Shown piece after piece: positions 34,387-44,454 of a DNA stretch of 64,000 bases. The DNA is from JAYPHU01 sp964611435 (GTDB lineage: Bacteria > Pseudomonadota > Alphaproteobacteria > Rhodospirillales > UBA2165): NCBI GenBank assembly GCA_964611435.1, contig CAZSXT010000001.1:344143-408142 (forward strand), read 5' to 3'. How positions within the stretch are numbered: position 1 is the stretch's first letter; every line of letters begins with the position of its first letter. The notes under the pieces are model-generated. The model searched no databases and was not told the origin of the DNA. It worked only from the letters and a program-made list of their open reading frames with translations. The position numbers and the translations under genes are program-made.

Positions 34387-36269
34387 GCGATCTACTGAAC
34401 ATCAGTAATCTCGGCATAGAGTTCCGCGTGCAGTCTGGCGTGGTGCGCGCTGTCAACGGCGTGTCGTTGCGGGTCAGGCCCGCTTCGACCGTTGCGGTGT
34501 TAGGCGAGTCCGGCTCGGGCAAATCAACCATCGCTCAGGCGATTATGGGCATTCTGCCGAAGGTCGCGAGCATCACCTCTGGTAAAATTCTATTTGATGA
34601 TCCCAAGACTGACGCGGCGCCCATCGATATCGCCGCTTTGCCGAGGGACGGCAAACAAATTCAATCCATTCGCGGCGGCAATATTTCGATGATTTTCCAG
34701 GAGCCGATGACGTCTCTGTCGCCGCTCCATACCATTGGCAATCAAATTTCAGAAGCCATGCGGCTGCATTCGGACGTCTCCAAGGGCGCCGCTCTGGACG
34801 CAGTGGAGGAGATGCTGCGCGTGGTCGGATTTCCCGATCCCAAGAAAGCGCTGGTCACGTATCCGTTCGAACTCTCTGGCGGATTGCGTCAACGGGCGAT
34901 GATCGCCATGGCGCTGGTGTGCCGGCCCTCGCTTCTCATCGCGGACGAGCCGACGACAGCCCTCGATGTGACCATCCAGGCGCAAATCCTGAAACTGATT
35001 GACGACCTGCAGTCCGATCTGCAAATGGCTGTGCTGATCATCACCCATGATCTCGGGGTGGTGGCCAACGTCGCTGACGAGGTTGTGGTCATGTACAACG
35101 GCAGCGTAATGGAGTCGGGGACGCTCGACGATATTTTCCGCAACCCCGCCCATCCCTATCTGCAGTCCCTGTTGCGCGCGGTGCCGCACTTTGACATGAA
35201 GCCGGGGGAGCGGTTGGTGCCTATCCGCGAGATCAAAACCACGACAGGCCACTTGCTGGCCGCCAAGGAAAAGCCGGCGACAGCGGTGGATGATGACAAG
35301 CCGATCCTGAGCGTCCGCAACATCAGCAAGTCATACAATATCCGGAAGAGCGGCATTATGGGCACGAGTCATTCGATGGTGAAGGCGGTCGATGATGTCA
35401 GCTTTGAAATTAAACGCGGTCAGACATTGGGTTTGGTGGGTGAAAGCGGCTGCGGCAAGACGACGCTGAGCAAGATCATTATGCGCGCCCTGAGCCCGGA
35501 CAGTGGGCAGGTGGTGTTCAATGATCACGGTCGGGAAGTCGATTTGACCGGCCTTCACGGCAAGGATCTCATTCCGTACCGCACCAAGTATCAATACGTT
35601 TTTCAGGACCCATTCGGTGCGCTTAACCCGCGCATGACGGTCTATGATATTATCAGCGAGCCGCTTGATATTCATCAGGTTGGTGATGACACCTATCGCA
35701 CCGAGATGGTGAAGGAACTGATGAATTTGGTCGGTCTCGATCCCCGGTTCCTGAACCGATATCCCCACAGTTTCTCAGGTGGGCAACGCCAGCGGATCAG
35801 TATCGCGCGGTCGTTGGCATTGAAGCCCGACCTGTTGCTCTGTGATGAGCCTGTGTCGGCATTGGATGTGTCTGTTCAGGCGCAAATTCTCAATCTGATG
35901 AAAGACCTCCAGCAAGAATTGGGTCTCACCTATTTGTTCGTCTCTCACAATCTGGCGGTGGTGGACTATGTGTCCGACCATATCGCCGTGATGTGCGCGG
36001 GACGTTTGGTGGAAATCGCCCCCCGTGAAATTCTGTTCGAGAATCCGCGTCACCCCTATACCCAGGCGCTTTTGTCAGCGGTGCCGTATCCCGACCCGGA
36101 TCAGCGGCTTGATCTGACCGCGCTGATGGAAGGTAAGAGCTCTGAACCTGCTGCCTGGCCAGAGCCGTACACACTTAAGGAAGGGGAGACGGCCCAATTG
36201 GTCGAGGTATCGGACCAGCATTTTGTCCGGATCGGCTGTTCCGCCGAGGAATATAGGAAGGCTTCATGA
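34383..36269 (+). CDS. Peptide-type ABC importer, fused double ATPase
   Basis: A 628-residue protein with two ATPase domains in tandem, as in YejF or a DppD-DppF fusion. Domain 1: GESGSGKST near 42, LSGGLRQRAMIA, LLIADEPTTALD. Domain 2: GESGCGKTT near 355, FSGGQRQRISIA, LLLCDEPVSALD. Both end in oligopeptide-type C-terminal sequences (RNPAHPYLQSLL, ENPRHPYTQALL) that bind the permease. It powers the importer encoded by the next three genes, with which it overlaps or nearly abuts. Confidence 0.95.
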   Translation: MSDLLNISNLGIEFRVQSGVVRAVNGVSLRVRPASTVAVLGESGSGKSTIAQAIMGILPKVASITSGKILFDDPKTDAAPIDIAALPRDGKQIQSIRGGNISMIFQEPMTSLSPLHTIGNQISEAMRLHSDVSKGAALDAVEEMLRVVGFPDPKKALVTYPFELSGGLRQRAMIAMALVCRPSLLIADEPTTALDVTIQAQILKLIDDLQSDLQMAVLIITHDLGVVANVADEVVVMYNGSVMESGTLDDIFRNPAHPYLQSLLRAVPHFDMKPGERLVPIREIKTTTGHLLAAKEKPATAVDDDKPILSVRNISKSYNIRKSGIMGTSHSMVKAVDDVSFEIKRGQTLGLVGESGCGKTTLSKIIMRALSPDSGQVVFNDHGREVDLTGLHGKDLIPYRTKYQYVFQDPFGALNPRMTVYDIISEPLDIHQVGDDTYRTEMVKELMNLVGLDPRFLNRYPHSFSGGQRQRISIARSLALKPDLLLCDEPVSALDVSVQAQILNLMKDLQQELGLTYLFVSHNLAVVDYVSDHIAVMCAGRLVEIAPREILFENPRHPYTQALLSAVPYPDPDQRLDLTALMEGKSSEPAAWPEPYTLKEGETAQLVEVSDQHFVRIGCSAEEYRKAS

Positions 36270-38194
36270 CTATAAGACTTTGCATCTCGGTTGTTTTGTT
36301 GCTGGCCTCTTTCGGTTCGGCGATGGCCGCCGATGTGCCTGCCTCGTTTGTGGAAACGCCAAGCCTCAAGAATGCCGTGGAGGCGGGGAAACTGCCGCCG
36401 GTGAGGGATCGGCTACCACTCCGTCCATCGGTGGTCGATCTGGTGGAGGAGGGGCTGAAAGGCGGTGCGCATGGCGGCAGTCTGCGGCTGCTGATGGGCC
36501 GGAAGAAAGACACGCGGCAAATGGTGGTTTACGGGTATTCCCGGCTTATCGGCTATGACAGAGGGTTCAATATCGTTCCGGATATCCTGGAAAAATTCGA
36601 GGTCGAGGAAAGCCGCATATTCACCCTCCACCTCCGCAAAGGTCACCGCTGGTCGGATGGACATCCGTTCACCGCCGAGGACTTCCGCTATTATTTCGAG
36701 GACGTGGCGAACTCGGACCAAGTGCGGAACGAGAGCCTACCGCTCGCCATGCTGGTTGACGGCAAACCCCCAATGTTCGAGGTGCTGGACGAAACCACGG
36801 TTCGCTATACCTGGCACAAGCCCAACCCGTTCTTCGCCCCCAGATTGGCGGGCGCCCGACCGCTCTATATCTATCGCCCGGCCCACTACCTGAAGAAGTT
36901 CCATGCTAAATACACGCCGATGGAAACGTTAAAGGCCCAGGTGAAGGAACATAAAAAGCGCAACTGGATGGCGCTTCATTATCTTCAAGGCCAGCAGTAC
37001 AAGAACGAAAACCCCGATCTGCCGAGCTTGCAGCCATGGGTGTTGCGCACACGCCCGCCGGCCAAGCGCTTCAGTTTCGAGCGTAATCCCTTTTACCATC
37101 GGGTTGATTCCAACGGCCGACAGTTACCATACATCGACGATGTGAAAATCAACGTCACCAGTTCCAAGCTTATTGCTTTGAAAGCCGGCTCCGGCGAAAC
37201 CGATCTGCAGGCGCGAGGGCTGAGTTTTAACAACTACACGTTATTGAAAAAGTCGGAGAAAGAGTTCGGCTATTCCACCAAGTTATGGGCGCCGGCAAAA
37301 GGCGCGCGTTGGGCGATTTATCCTAACCTCACCGCAACCGATCCTGAATGGCGGGCATTGCTGCGCAAGAGAGAGTTCCGCCAAGCCTTGTCTCTGGCTA
37401 TCGACCGGCACGAAATCAATCAGGTGTTTTATTACGGCCTGGGAAATCTCGCGAACAATTCGGTCCTGATGGGCAGCCGTTTGTATGATCAAAAGATTGC
37501 AGACCGTTGGATCAAGTATGACCCCAAAAGAGCGAACGAGCTCTTGGACAAGCTGGGCCTGGACAAGCGCAACGAGGACGGCATCCGTCTGATGCCCAGT
37601 GGGCGGCCGCTTGAGGTGACAATCGTGTTTTCAACCGAGGCCTCGGAGCCGGCTGATATTCTGGAGCTAGTTGGAGACACTTGGGGCAAAGTGGGTATCA
37701 AAATTCATTCCAAGCCCCTGCATCGGGAAATCATGCGGAATCGTATTTTCAGCGGCGCCGTGCAGCTCTCACTTTGGTCGGGAATTGAGAACGGTATTCC
37801 GACGCCCGAAAGTGCGCCGGTTGAATTTGCGCCGACATCCCAGCAGCAATTGCAATGGCCGGCTTGGGGCCAGTATCGGGAGACCCGAGGTAAATCCGGT
37901 GAGCCCGTAGACATGGAAGTGCCAAAACGTTTGTTGGACCTCAATCGGGCCTGGCGCCAAGCCAAGGACGGGGATGAGAAAAGCCGCATCTGGCGCGAAA
38001 TTCTCGATCTGTATACGGACAACGTATTCAGTATCGGTATTATCTCCAGCGTGCCGCAAGTCATCCTGGTCAACAAAGAAATTCGCAATGTGCCGGAGAA
38101 AGCGATCTACAACTGGGATCCGGGTGCACATTTCGGCATCTACCGGCCCGACACCTTCTGGTTCGATAAAACCGATAAGAAAGAACTGAACTAA
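36266..38194 (+). CDS. Peptide-type ABC importer, periplasmic binding protein (family 5)
   Basis: A 642-residue protein with a signal peptide (CISVVLLLASFGSAMA, cleavage before ADVP) and the family 5 binding-protein fold. Landmarks are LHLRKGHRWSDGHPFTAEDF near 118, ALSLAIDRHEINQVFYYG, and IVFSTEASEPADILELV. These proteins bind oligopeptides, but members also bind other solutes, so peptide uptake is only the most likely role. It overlaps the ATPase gene by four bases. Confidence 0.94.
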   Translation: MTIRLCISVVLLLASFGSAMAADVPASFVETPSLKNAVEAGKLPPVRDRLPLRPSVVDLVEEGLKGGAHGGSLRLLMGRKKDTRQMVVYGYSRLIGYDRGFNIVPDILEKFEVEESRIFTLHLRKGHRWSDGHPFTAEDFRYYFEDVANSDQVRNESLPLAMLVDGKPPMFEVLDETTVRYTWHKPNPFFAPRLAGARPLYIYRPAHYLKKFHAKYTPMETLKAQVKEHKKRNWMALHYLQGQQYKNENPDLPSLQPWVLRTRPPAKRFSFERNPFYHRVDSNGRQLPYIDDVKINVTSSKLIALKAGSGETDLQARGLSFNNYTLLKKSEKEFGYSTKLWAPAKGARWAIYPNLTATDPEWRALLRKREFRQALSLAIDRHEINQVFYYGLGNLANNSVLMGSRLYDQKIADRWIKYDPKRANELLDKLGLDKRNEDGIRLMPSGRPLEVTIVFSTEASEPADILELVGDTWGKVGIKIHSKPLHREIMRNRIFSGAVQLSLWSGIENGIPTPESAPVEFAPTSQQQLQWPAWGQYRETRGKSGEPVDMEVPKRLLDLNRAWRQAKDGDEKSRIWREILDLYTDNVFSIGIISSVPQVILVNKEIRNVPEKAIYNWDPGAHFGIYRPDTFWFDKTDKKELN

Positions 38195-38199
38195 GCCCC

Positions 38200-39198
38200 A
38201 TGCTCGATTATTTTGCCCGCCGCATCTTTGTGATGATCCTGACCCTGTTCGTGGTCAGTGCGCTGGTCTTTGTGGTGATCCAATTGCCAGAAGGCGACTT
38301 TATCACCACCATGGTTGCCGAACTTGAAGCCCAAGGGGAGGCGGCCGACCCGCAGAAAATTGCCTACCTGAAAGAACAGTTCTACCTGGATGAGCCCATG
38401 TGGAAGCAGTACTTCCTATGGATCGGCGGGGTGCTGCAGGGGGATTTCGGCCGCTCCATGGAGCATGACCTGCCCGTAGGCGACATTATCGGCGAGGTGT
38501 TTGTTTTCGCGGTAATCCTGAATGCCAGCGTCATCATTTTCATCTATCTGGTGGCGTTTCCCATCGGCGTATATTCCGCGACCCATCAGTATAGTTGGGG
38601 AGACCACGGACTCACCTTTGTCGGGTTTATCGGTTTGGCGACGCCGAACTTCTTGCTGGCGCTGATCCTGATGTTTCTGGCGAAGAAATTTTTTGGCATC
38701 TCCATGGGCGGGCTCATGGACCCGGTGTTTGAGAACCAGCCATGGTCCTGGGACAAGATCGTCTCGGTGATGGAGCACTTGATCGTGCCAGTGATCGTGA
38801 TTGGCACGTCCGGTACGGCTGGCATGATCCGCCGGCTCCGCGCCAATCTACTGGACGAGCTGAACAAACAATACGTGGTGACCGCGCGGGCCAAGGGCCT
38901 GCCCAACGGCCGCCTGTTAATCAAATATCCGCTGCGCATGGCGCTGAACCCGTTCATCGCCGATATCGGCAATCTGTTGCCCCAAGTGGTGTCGGGCTCG
39001 GTCATCATCGCGGTAATTTTGGACTTGCCGACGACGGGGCCCATTTTGCTGGAAGCCCTGCAGAGCCAGGACACATTCCTGGCGGGCTCGTTCCTGTTGT
39101 TTGTCTCGCTGCTGACGGTGGTGGGCATGTTTGTCTCGGACCTGTTGCTGGCGGTGCTTGATCCGCGCATCCGGTTGACCGGGGGGGCGGCGAAATGA
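38200..39198 (+). CDS. Peptide-type ABC importer permease (OppB/DppB family)
   Basis: A 332-residue inner-membrane permease with six hydrophobic segments. The N-terminal MLDYFARRIFVMILTLFVVS and the ATPase-contact loop YVVTARAKGLPNGRLLIKYPL are typical of OppB proteins. It overlaps the next permease by four bases. A roughly 50-residue loop between the first segments (GEAADPQKIAYLKEQFYLDEP) is the normal OppB periplasmic insert. Confidence 0.94.
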   Translation: MLDYFARRIFVMILTLFVVSALVFVVIQLPEGDFITTMVAELEAQGEAADPQKIAYLKEQFYLDEPMWKQYFLWIGGVLQGDFGRSMEHDLPVGDIIGEVFVFAVILNASVIIFIYLVAFPIGVYSATHQYSWGDHGLTFVGFIGLATPNFLLALILMFLAKKFFGISMGGLMDPVFENQPWSWDKIVSVMEHLIVPVIVIGTSGTAGMIRRLRANLLDELNKQYVVTARAKGLPNGRLLIKYPLRMALNPFIADIGNLLPQVVSGSVIIAVILDLPTTGPILLEALQSQDTFLAGSFLLFVSLLTVVGMFVSDLLLAVLDPRIRLTGGAAK

Positions 39199-40349
39199 GT
39201 GAGCGGTTGGAACATTACGTCTCCCAAGAGCCTTTCGATCCGTTCGAGGCGGAGGAGCTGACGCCGGAGCAGGAAAAATTCTATCTGGCGTCCCAGTGGA
39301 AAATGATGTGGTGGCGGTTGAAGCGTCACAAACTGGCCGTTTGGTCCGGGGCCATTTTGGCGATCTTCTATTTCTCGGTGCTAATCTCGGAGTTCCTGGC
39401 GCCCTATAACCTGCAGACCCGGAACGCGAACTTCATCTTCGCGCCCCCGCAGGTGGTGCATTTCTTCCATGAGGGCGAATTCAAGGGACCTTTCGTCTAT
39501 GGCCAGAATTATCGGCTGAACATGGAAACACTGCGCCGGGAGTATACGGAAAATAGATCGCAGATTCATCAATTGCGTTTTTTCTGCAGTGGTGACGAGT
39601 ACGAGTTCTGGGGCCTGTTCAAGACCACGGCGCACCTGGTGTGTCCGGCCAAGGACGGCAACTTCTTCTTCATGGGCACGGACAGGTTGGGCCGGGATAT
39701 TTTCTCACGCGTGATCTACGGCACCCGGATTTCTCTGACGATCGGCCTGATCGGCATCACGCTCAGTTTCCTGCTCGGAATCTCCATCGGCGGCGCGGCG
39801 GGCTATTTCGGCGGCTGGGTGGACAACCTGTCCCAGCGGGCAATCGAAATATTGCGCTCTATCCCCGAATTGCCTCTGTGGATGGGCCTGTCGGCGGCGC
39901 TGCCGGTGAGCTGGAGCCCCATCGCCGCCTTCTTCGGCCTGACCATCATCCTGGCGCTGGTGGATTGGCCGGGCCTCGCGCGCGCGGTGCGGTCAAAGCT
40001 TTTGTCTCTTCGGGAAGAGGATTTTTGTACCGCCGCCACCTTGATGGGTGCGCCCCCACGCCGGGTGATCTACCGGCATCTGCTGCCCAACTTCATGAGC
40101 CACCTGATTGCGTCGGCGACGCTATCCATCCCCTCGATGATCTTGGCGGAGACTGCGCTGAGTTTCCTGGGCCTGGGTCTGCGTCCGCCGATCACCAGCT
40201 GGGGCGTGCTGCTGGTCGAGGCGCAGAACCCGGAAGCGGTGGCGCTCTATCCCTGGCTTCTGCTGCCGGCGGTTCCCGTCATTATCACCGTTCTCGCCTT
40301 TAACTTCTTCGGCGACGGTTTGCGGGACGCGGCCGATCCTTACAAGTAA
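39195..40349 (+). CDS. Peptide-type ABC importer permease (OppC/DppC family)
   Basis: A 384-residue permease with a cytoplasmic N-terminal extension of about 45 residues and a periplasmic insert of about 115 residues (LQTRNANFIFAPP to HLVCPAKDG) before FMGTDRLGRDIFSRVIYGTR, the signature of OppC-type proteins. The contact loop is FCTAATLMGAPPRRVIYRHL. The large insert is also known in YejE-like permeases. It completes the importer; a methyltransferase follows 12 bases later. Confidence 0.94.
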   Translation: MSERLEHYVSQEPFDPFEAEELTPEQEKFYLASQWKMMWWRLKRHKLAVWSGAILAIFYFSVLISEFLAPYNLQTRNANFIFAPPQVVHFFHEGEFKGPFVYGQNYRLNMETLRREYTENRSQIHQLRFFCSGDEYEFWGLFKTTAHLVCPAKDGNFFFMGTDRLGRDIFSRVIYGTRISLTIGLIGITLSFLLGISIGGAAGYFGGWVDNLSQRAIEILRSIPELPLWMGLSAALPVSWSPIAAFFGLTIILALVDWPGLARAVRSKLLSLREEDFCTAATLMGAPPRRVIYRHLLPNFMSHLIASATLSIPSMILAETALSFLGLGLRPPITSWGVLLVEAQNPEAVALYPWLLLPAVPVIITVLAFNFFGDGLRDAADPYK

Positions 40350-40361
40350 CCGGTCCGCGCC

Positions 40362-41063
40362 ATGAAGTTCGACGCGGTGCGCGAGGTCTTGGGCGACACG
40401 CCCTATCTGGGTGTGGACGAGGGCTGGGAGCTTTACCACCACGTCCTCAACGAAAAGCCCGAAGCCATTCTGGAGCTGGGCCATGCCCACGGCGTCTCGA
40501 CCTTGTACCTTGCCGCGGCGTTGGATGAGCTGGGCCGGGGGAGCATCGACAGCGTCGATCTGCTAAGCGCAGCCGACCGACAGCCGAACCTTGAAATGTT
40601 TTTGCTGAAGGCCGGGCTGGAGAAATACGTCACGATCCACCGGGAGAAGAACTCCTACAACTGGTTCCTGAAGAAAAAGATAGAAGCGCAGAGCGAGAAC
40701 AGCGTGTGCGCGCCTTGTTATGACTTCTGCTTCATTGATGGGCCGAAGAACTGGACCATCGACGGATTCGCCTTTTTCCTGGCGGATAAGCTGCTGCACG
40801 ACAAGGCTTGGATCCTGTTCGACGATATGAACTGGACCCACGGCAAGCACAAGGGGCGCGAAGCAACCGACGGCATCACCATCCGCTCGCTCAGCGCCGA
40901 GGAGATCGAAAACCCGCAAATTGAGGCCGTCTACCGCCTGCTGGTGCTGCAGAATCCGGCATATTCAAACTTTAAAGTGCAGGATGATTGGTGGGCCTGG
41001 GCGCAAAAGACGCCCGATGGTGCGCGCACGGTCGAAAAAGCCAAAAAGAGCTATGAATCATAA
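40362..41063 (+). CDS. Class I SAM methyltransferase (methyltransferase 24-like)
   Basis: A 233-residue methyltransferase. The cofactor-binding start is AILELGHAHGVSTLYLAAAL near 42 and DSVDLLSAADRQPNL is the second strand. The FCFIDGPKNW and ILFDDMNWTHGKHKG segments resemble cephalosporin-hydroxylase/O-methyltransferase-type proteins. The acceptor is unknown. It sits directly after the peptide importer on the same strand and may be co-transcribed with it. Confidence 0.8.
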   Translation: MKFDAVREVLGDTPYLGVDEGWELYHHVLNEKPEAILELGHAHGVSTLYLAAALDELGRGSIDSVDLLSAADRQPNLEMFLLKAGLEKYVTIHREKNSYNWFLKKKIEAQSENSVCAPCYDFCFIDGPKNWTIDGFAFFLADKLLHDKAWILFDDMNWTHGKHKGREATDGITIRSLSAEEIENPQIEAVYRLLVLQNPAYSNFKVQDDWWAWAQKTPDGARTVEKAKKSYES

Positions 41064-41123
41064 GCAAATCTGCCGCTTAAAATTGTTTGTTGTAATCCGC
41101 CGCTTTTGCCCCATTTTAAGAGT

Positions 41124-41570
41124 ATGAGCGAACGGCCATTTAATCCCACCCATTATGACGGCTGTCCGGTGCCGGAAGCCAAGCCGTATCTGCGGCCGGT
41201 GCTGATTGTGTTCGGCTGGCTCTGTGTGGTGATAGGGGCCATCGGCGCCTTTACGCCGGGACTGCCGACCACGGTATTCCTGCTCATGGCGGCCTGGGCC
41301 TTCGCTCGTTCATCCCGGAAGTTCCACGCCTGGCTTTATGGCCATAAACATTTCGGGCCGGTCGTCCGGAACTGGGACAACTACCGCGTGATCCCTAGAA
41401 AGGCCAAGGTTTTGGCCGTGTCCATGATGAGCGCCAGCCTGGCCTTCGTGGTCTTCTTCGTCGCCCGGGATTGGGTGCTGCCGACAATTATGTTCGCGGT
41501 GATGGCGCCGGCGGCGGCCTATATCCTGACCCGCGCGTCCACCGCGCCGGGTTACGTCGAAAGCCGCTAA
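41124..41570 (+). CDS. DUF454 (YbaN-like) inner-membrane protein
   Basis: A 148-residue membrane protein from ATG 41124. Three or four hydrophobic segments include VLIVFGWLCVVIGAIGAF, and the conserved DUF454 sequence TPGLPTTVFLLMAAWAFARSS follows, then HAWLYGHKHFGPVVRNW. Function of the family is not known. It stands between two methyltransferase genes, with 60 bases upstream. Confidence 0.92.
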   Translation: MSERPFNPTHYDGCPVPEAKPYLRPVLIVFGWLCVVIGAIGAFTPGLPTTVFLLMAAWAFARSSRKFHAWLYGHKHFGPVVRNWDNYRVIPRKAKVLAVSMMSASLAFVVFFVARDWVLPTIMFAVMAPAAAYILTRASTAPGYVESR

Positions 41571-41580
41571 TCTCTCCAAA

Positions 41581-42423
41581 TTATCGCTTTTTTTTGAGCC
41601 AGAGACTGGTGTCGATGGCGTCTTTACTCATGGGCAGGGTCGCCACTGGGGACCGGGCAATTGCATCGGTGAGCCGGGTGCGGGCGTACTGAGAGGAGAA
41701 CAACAGCTCATAGCCGCCCGTATGAATCAGGGGCGCCGCCGCCTGCTGCTCGTTGTAGCCGCGCCAAGTCCAGCTTTCCGGATAGTCGTCCGGCAAAAAG
41801 ATATCGTGGATGTGGACGAGAACGCCCGCGGGCAGGGCGGGCAGCACCCGGTTAAACAGGAAATCCACGTCCGTGCCGGGCATCAGGATATGGCTGGAAT
41901 CGATAAACAGGATGTCGCCGGCTTGCAGCGCCTCGAACACGACCATATCCACCGTCTGGGCGGTGGCGTTGATGATTTCGATGGGTAGGCCAGTGATGGT
42001 GGCGCGGGGCGCCGGATCAATGGCGGTGATCTTGGTGTCGAGCCCGCCGTCGCGGACCGCGCGGGCCATGAACCGGGTGGAATGGCCGGAACCCACCTCG
42101 ACAATTCGGGCCGGCTTTTGGTCGCGGACCATGGTGTAGGTGGCGGCCGCATCCAGGGGCGGAAACCAATCCTGGTGCCAGCGGGGCTCAGGCGGCGTAT
42201 CTGGCCCAATGGCCTCAAACTCAGCCGAAAATTTATCAAACTTACTTATAAATTCGGCAAAATAACTATTTGATTTATTGAATTTTTTTTCGATTTCTTT
42301 ATAGCCGCCGAAGGGGGTGGCGCTATCCGCATGGCGGTACGGGATAAAGAAGCCCTGAGGGCGAAGTCCGAGGATCGTGGAGAGGCCCATCCGTAGCCGC
42401 CGGAAGGATTTCTCGCCCGCCAT
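41581..42423 (-). CDS. Class I SAM methyltransferase
   Basis: A 280-residue methyltransferase. Motif I is RIVEVGSGHSTRFMARA near residue 110, followed by KITAIDPAPRATI, ILFIDSSHILMPGTDVDF (motif with catalytic-site acidic residue) and VLVHIHDIFLPDDYP. This pattern is seen in surface-polysaccharide and cell-envelope methyltransferases. It is the last gene of the minus-strand group with nadC and nadA, six bases after nadC, but nothing links it to NAD synthesis. Confidence 0.82.
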   Translation of the reverse strand: MAGEKSFRRLRMGLSTILGLRPQGFFIPYRHADSATPFGGYKEIEKKFNKSNSYFAEFISKFDKFSAEFEAIGPDTPPEPRWHQDWFPPLDAAATYTMVRDQKPARIVEVGSGHSTRFMARAVRDGGLDTKITAIDPAPRATITGLPIEIINATAQTVDMVVFEALQAGDILFIDSSHILMPGTDVDFLFNRVLPALPAGVLVHIHDIFLPDDYPESWTWRGYNEQQAAAPLIHTGGYELLFSSQYARTRLTDAIARSPVATLPMSKDAIDTSLWLKKKR

Positions 42424-42429
42424 GGGCGC

Positions 42430-43275
42430 TTACGCTTGGGACCAGTCGAGCCCGATATTCACCGCGCGGGCGGAATGAGTGAGCCGACCGACCGACATGT
42501 AGGTAACGCCAGTCTCGGCGATGGCTCGTATGGTCTCTAGATTGATGTCGCCGGAGGCTTCGGTCGGCACCCGGCCATTGATCCGCCGCACGGCTTCGGC
42601 CTGCTGCTCGGTATTCATATTGTCGAGAAGTATACTGTCCGCCCCGGCTTCAACGGCGATATCCACCTGTTCCAAGGTGTCGCATTCCACCTCGACATCC
42701 TTGAGACCGGCTTCCTTGGCCAGGCGGATCGCTTCGGCGACCCCGCCAGCGACGGCGATATGGTTGTCTTTGATCAAGACCCCGTCATCCAAGCGCATGC
42801 GGTGATTGGTCGCCCCGCCCATGCGGGTGGCGTATTTGGCGAGATCACGCAGGCCAGGAATGGTTTTCCGCGTATCTAGTAGGATAGCGCTGGTTCCCTT
42901 GATCGCGTCCACATACTGGCGGGTAAGGGTGGCAATGCCGGACAGGTGCTGCAGCGTATTGATTGCGGTGCGTTCCGCGGTCAAAAGATCAACCGCAGGA
43001 CCTTCCAAATCCGCTAAAACCGTGCCGGCCGGGACTTTGTCGCCGTCCTTTGCCCGCGGCGTCCAGATGATGTCCTTGGAGAATTTATCAAAGATCATGC
43101 CGGCGATGGGCAGGCCGGCACAGACCATCTCTTCGCGGGCCGACATCACGCCGGTAAAGCGCACGCCCTTAGGGATCACCGCGTTGGAGGTTAAATCCCC
43201 CTTGCCGATGTCTTCGGCGATGGCGGCGTCCAGCAATTTGTCGAGAGCGTCGGGATCGAGACCGTCAGGCAGCAT
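42430..43275 (-). CDS. nadC: Quinolinate phosphoribosyltransferase
   Basis: A 281-residue enzyme that condenses quinolinate with PRPP to nicotinate mononucleotide in de novo NAD synthesis. Key segments: ILLDTRKTIPGLRDL (substrate contacts), GGATNHRMRLDDGVLIKDNHI and VEVECDTLEQV, with EAGADSILLDNMN at the barrel's end. Length is normal. It overlaps nadA by 11 bases. Confidence 0.96.
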   Translation of the reverse strand: MLPDGLDPDALDKLLDAAIAEDIGKGDLTSNAVIPKGVRFTGVMSAREEMVCAGLPIAGMIFDKFSKDIIWTPRAKDGDKVPAGTVLADLEGPAVDLLTAERTAINTLQHLSGIATLTRQYVDAIKGTSAILLDTRKTIPGLRDLAKYATRMGGATNHRMRLDDGVLIKDNHIAVAGGVAEAIRLAKEAGLKDVEVECDTLEQVDIAVEAGADSILLDNMNTEQQAEAVRRINGRVPTEASGDINLETIRAIAETGVTYMSVGRLTHSARAVNIGLDWSQA

Positions 43276-44281
43276 TTTTTTCCTGCCGGGGGGCTGAGGG
43301 GGACATATCCAGCATCCGCTGTAGCGGTATCAGCGCTTTGATCCGCAGATCTTCGGGTATTTCCACACGGGGGGCTTCGTTCAGCATGGCCAGATAGAGC
43401 TTTTCAAGTGAGTTCTTGGCCATGAAGGGGCAATTGGCGCAATCGCAGGTGCCGTCGGCGCCCGGTGCAGCCATGAAAACCTTATCCGGCGCGGCTTTTT
43501 CCATCTGGTGGATGATGTGTTGCTCCGTCGCGACGATGAATTCCGGCGCATTGTCGTTGGTGACAAAGTCCAAGATCGACCGGGTCGAACCGACATGATC
43601 TGCGTGGTTCAGGATCACGTCCGGGCATTCCGGGTGGGCGGCGATCTTGGCCGCCGGGTGGCGGACCTTGAGTTTTACCAATTCCCGCTCGTTAAACTGT
43701 TCGTGGACGATACAAGTGCCCGGCCAAAGCTGCATATCCCGGCCGGTTTTCTTGGCGAGGTAGGCGCCCAGGTGCCGGTCCGGCGCAAACAGCACTTTCT
43801 CTTCCGCGGGCAGCTGGCCCAAAATGCTTTCGGCGTTGGATGACGTGACAATAATGTCGGACAGCGCCTTGATCTCGGCCGAGCAATTCACATAGGTGAT
43901 CGCCGTGTGATCCGGGTATTTTTCGCGGAGTTTCAGGAATTCTTCCGGCTGGCATGAATCTTCCAGTGAACAGCCGGCTTCTTTGTCGGGAATAACCACG
44001 GTTTTGTCCGGGCTCAGGATTTTGGCGCATTCGCCCATGAATTTGACGCCGCAAAAGGCGATCATGTCCGCGTCCGTGTTGGCGGCCTTGCGGGACAGGT
44101 CAAGTGAATCACCCACGAAGTCGGCAATCTCCTGGATTTCCGGGGCCTGGTAATAGTGAGCCAGAATCACCGCGTTTTTCTCTTTGCGCAGCCTTTCTAT
44201 CTCCGCTTCAAAATCCAGGAAGGGGTCCAGGGAGTCCGCCGTGATCGCGTCCGGCCCAGGGTCAACGATGGTCTCAATCAT
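43265..44281 (-). CDS. nadA: Quinolinate synthase
   Basis: A 338-residue iron-sulfur enzyme that condenses iminoaspartate with dihydroxyacetone phosphate to quinolinate. It has ILAHYYQAPEIQEIADFVGDS near the start and the [4Fe-4S] cysteines in FCGVKFMGECA, EDSCQPE/YVNCSAE and CDCANCPFMAKN. Followed by nadC with an overlapping stop. No nadB (L-aspartate oxidase) gene is in the window; iminoaspartate may come from that enzyme elsewhere or from aspartate dehydrogenase. Confidence 0.96.
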   Translation of the reverse strand: MIETIVDPGPDAITADSLDPFLDFEAEIERLRKEKNAVILAHYYQAPEIQEIADFVGDSLDLSRKAANTDADMIAFCGVKFMGECAKILSPDKTVVIPDKEAGCSLEDSCQPEEFLKLREKYPDHTAITYVNCSAEIKALSDIIVTSSNAESILGQLPAEEKVLFAPDRHLGAYLAKKTGRDMQLWPGTCIVHEQFNERELVKLKVRHPAAKIAAHPECPDVILNHADHVGSTRSILDFVTNDNAPEFIVATEQHIIHQMEKAAPDKVFMAAPGADGTCDCANCPFMAKNSLEKLYLAMLNEAPRVEIPEDLRIKALIPLQRMLDMSPSAPRQEKNAA

Positions 44282-44454
44282 TTAGAACCTCGATATTCGC
44301 CCATATGGGGTCGAATTCGCGTTACTCCTCTTGGTTCAAGGGGAGAGTTGGCTGATTTCGTCTCCAAGTCAACCCTGTAGGGCGCATGGCAGGTCTCGAA
44401 ACCGCACACATCGACGTTGTTGCCGCGGGCCGGATGATATGATTAGGTCTCAGC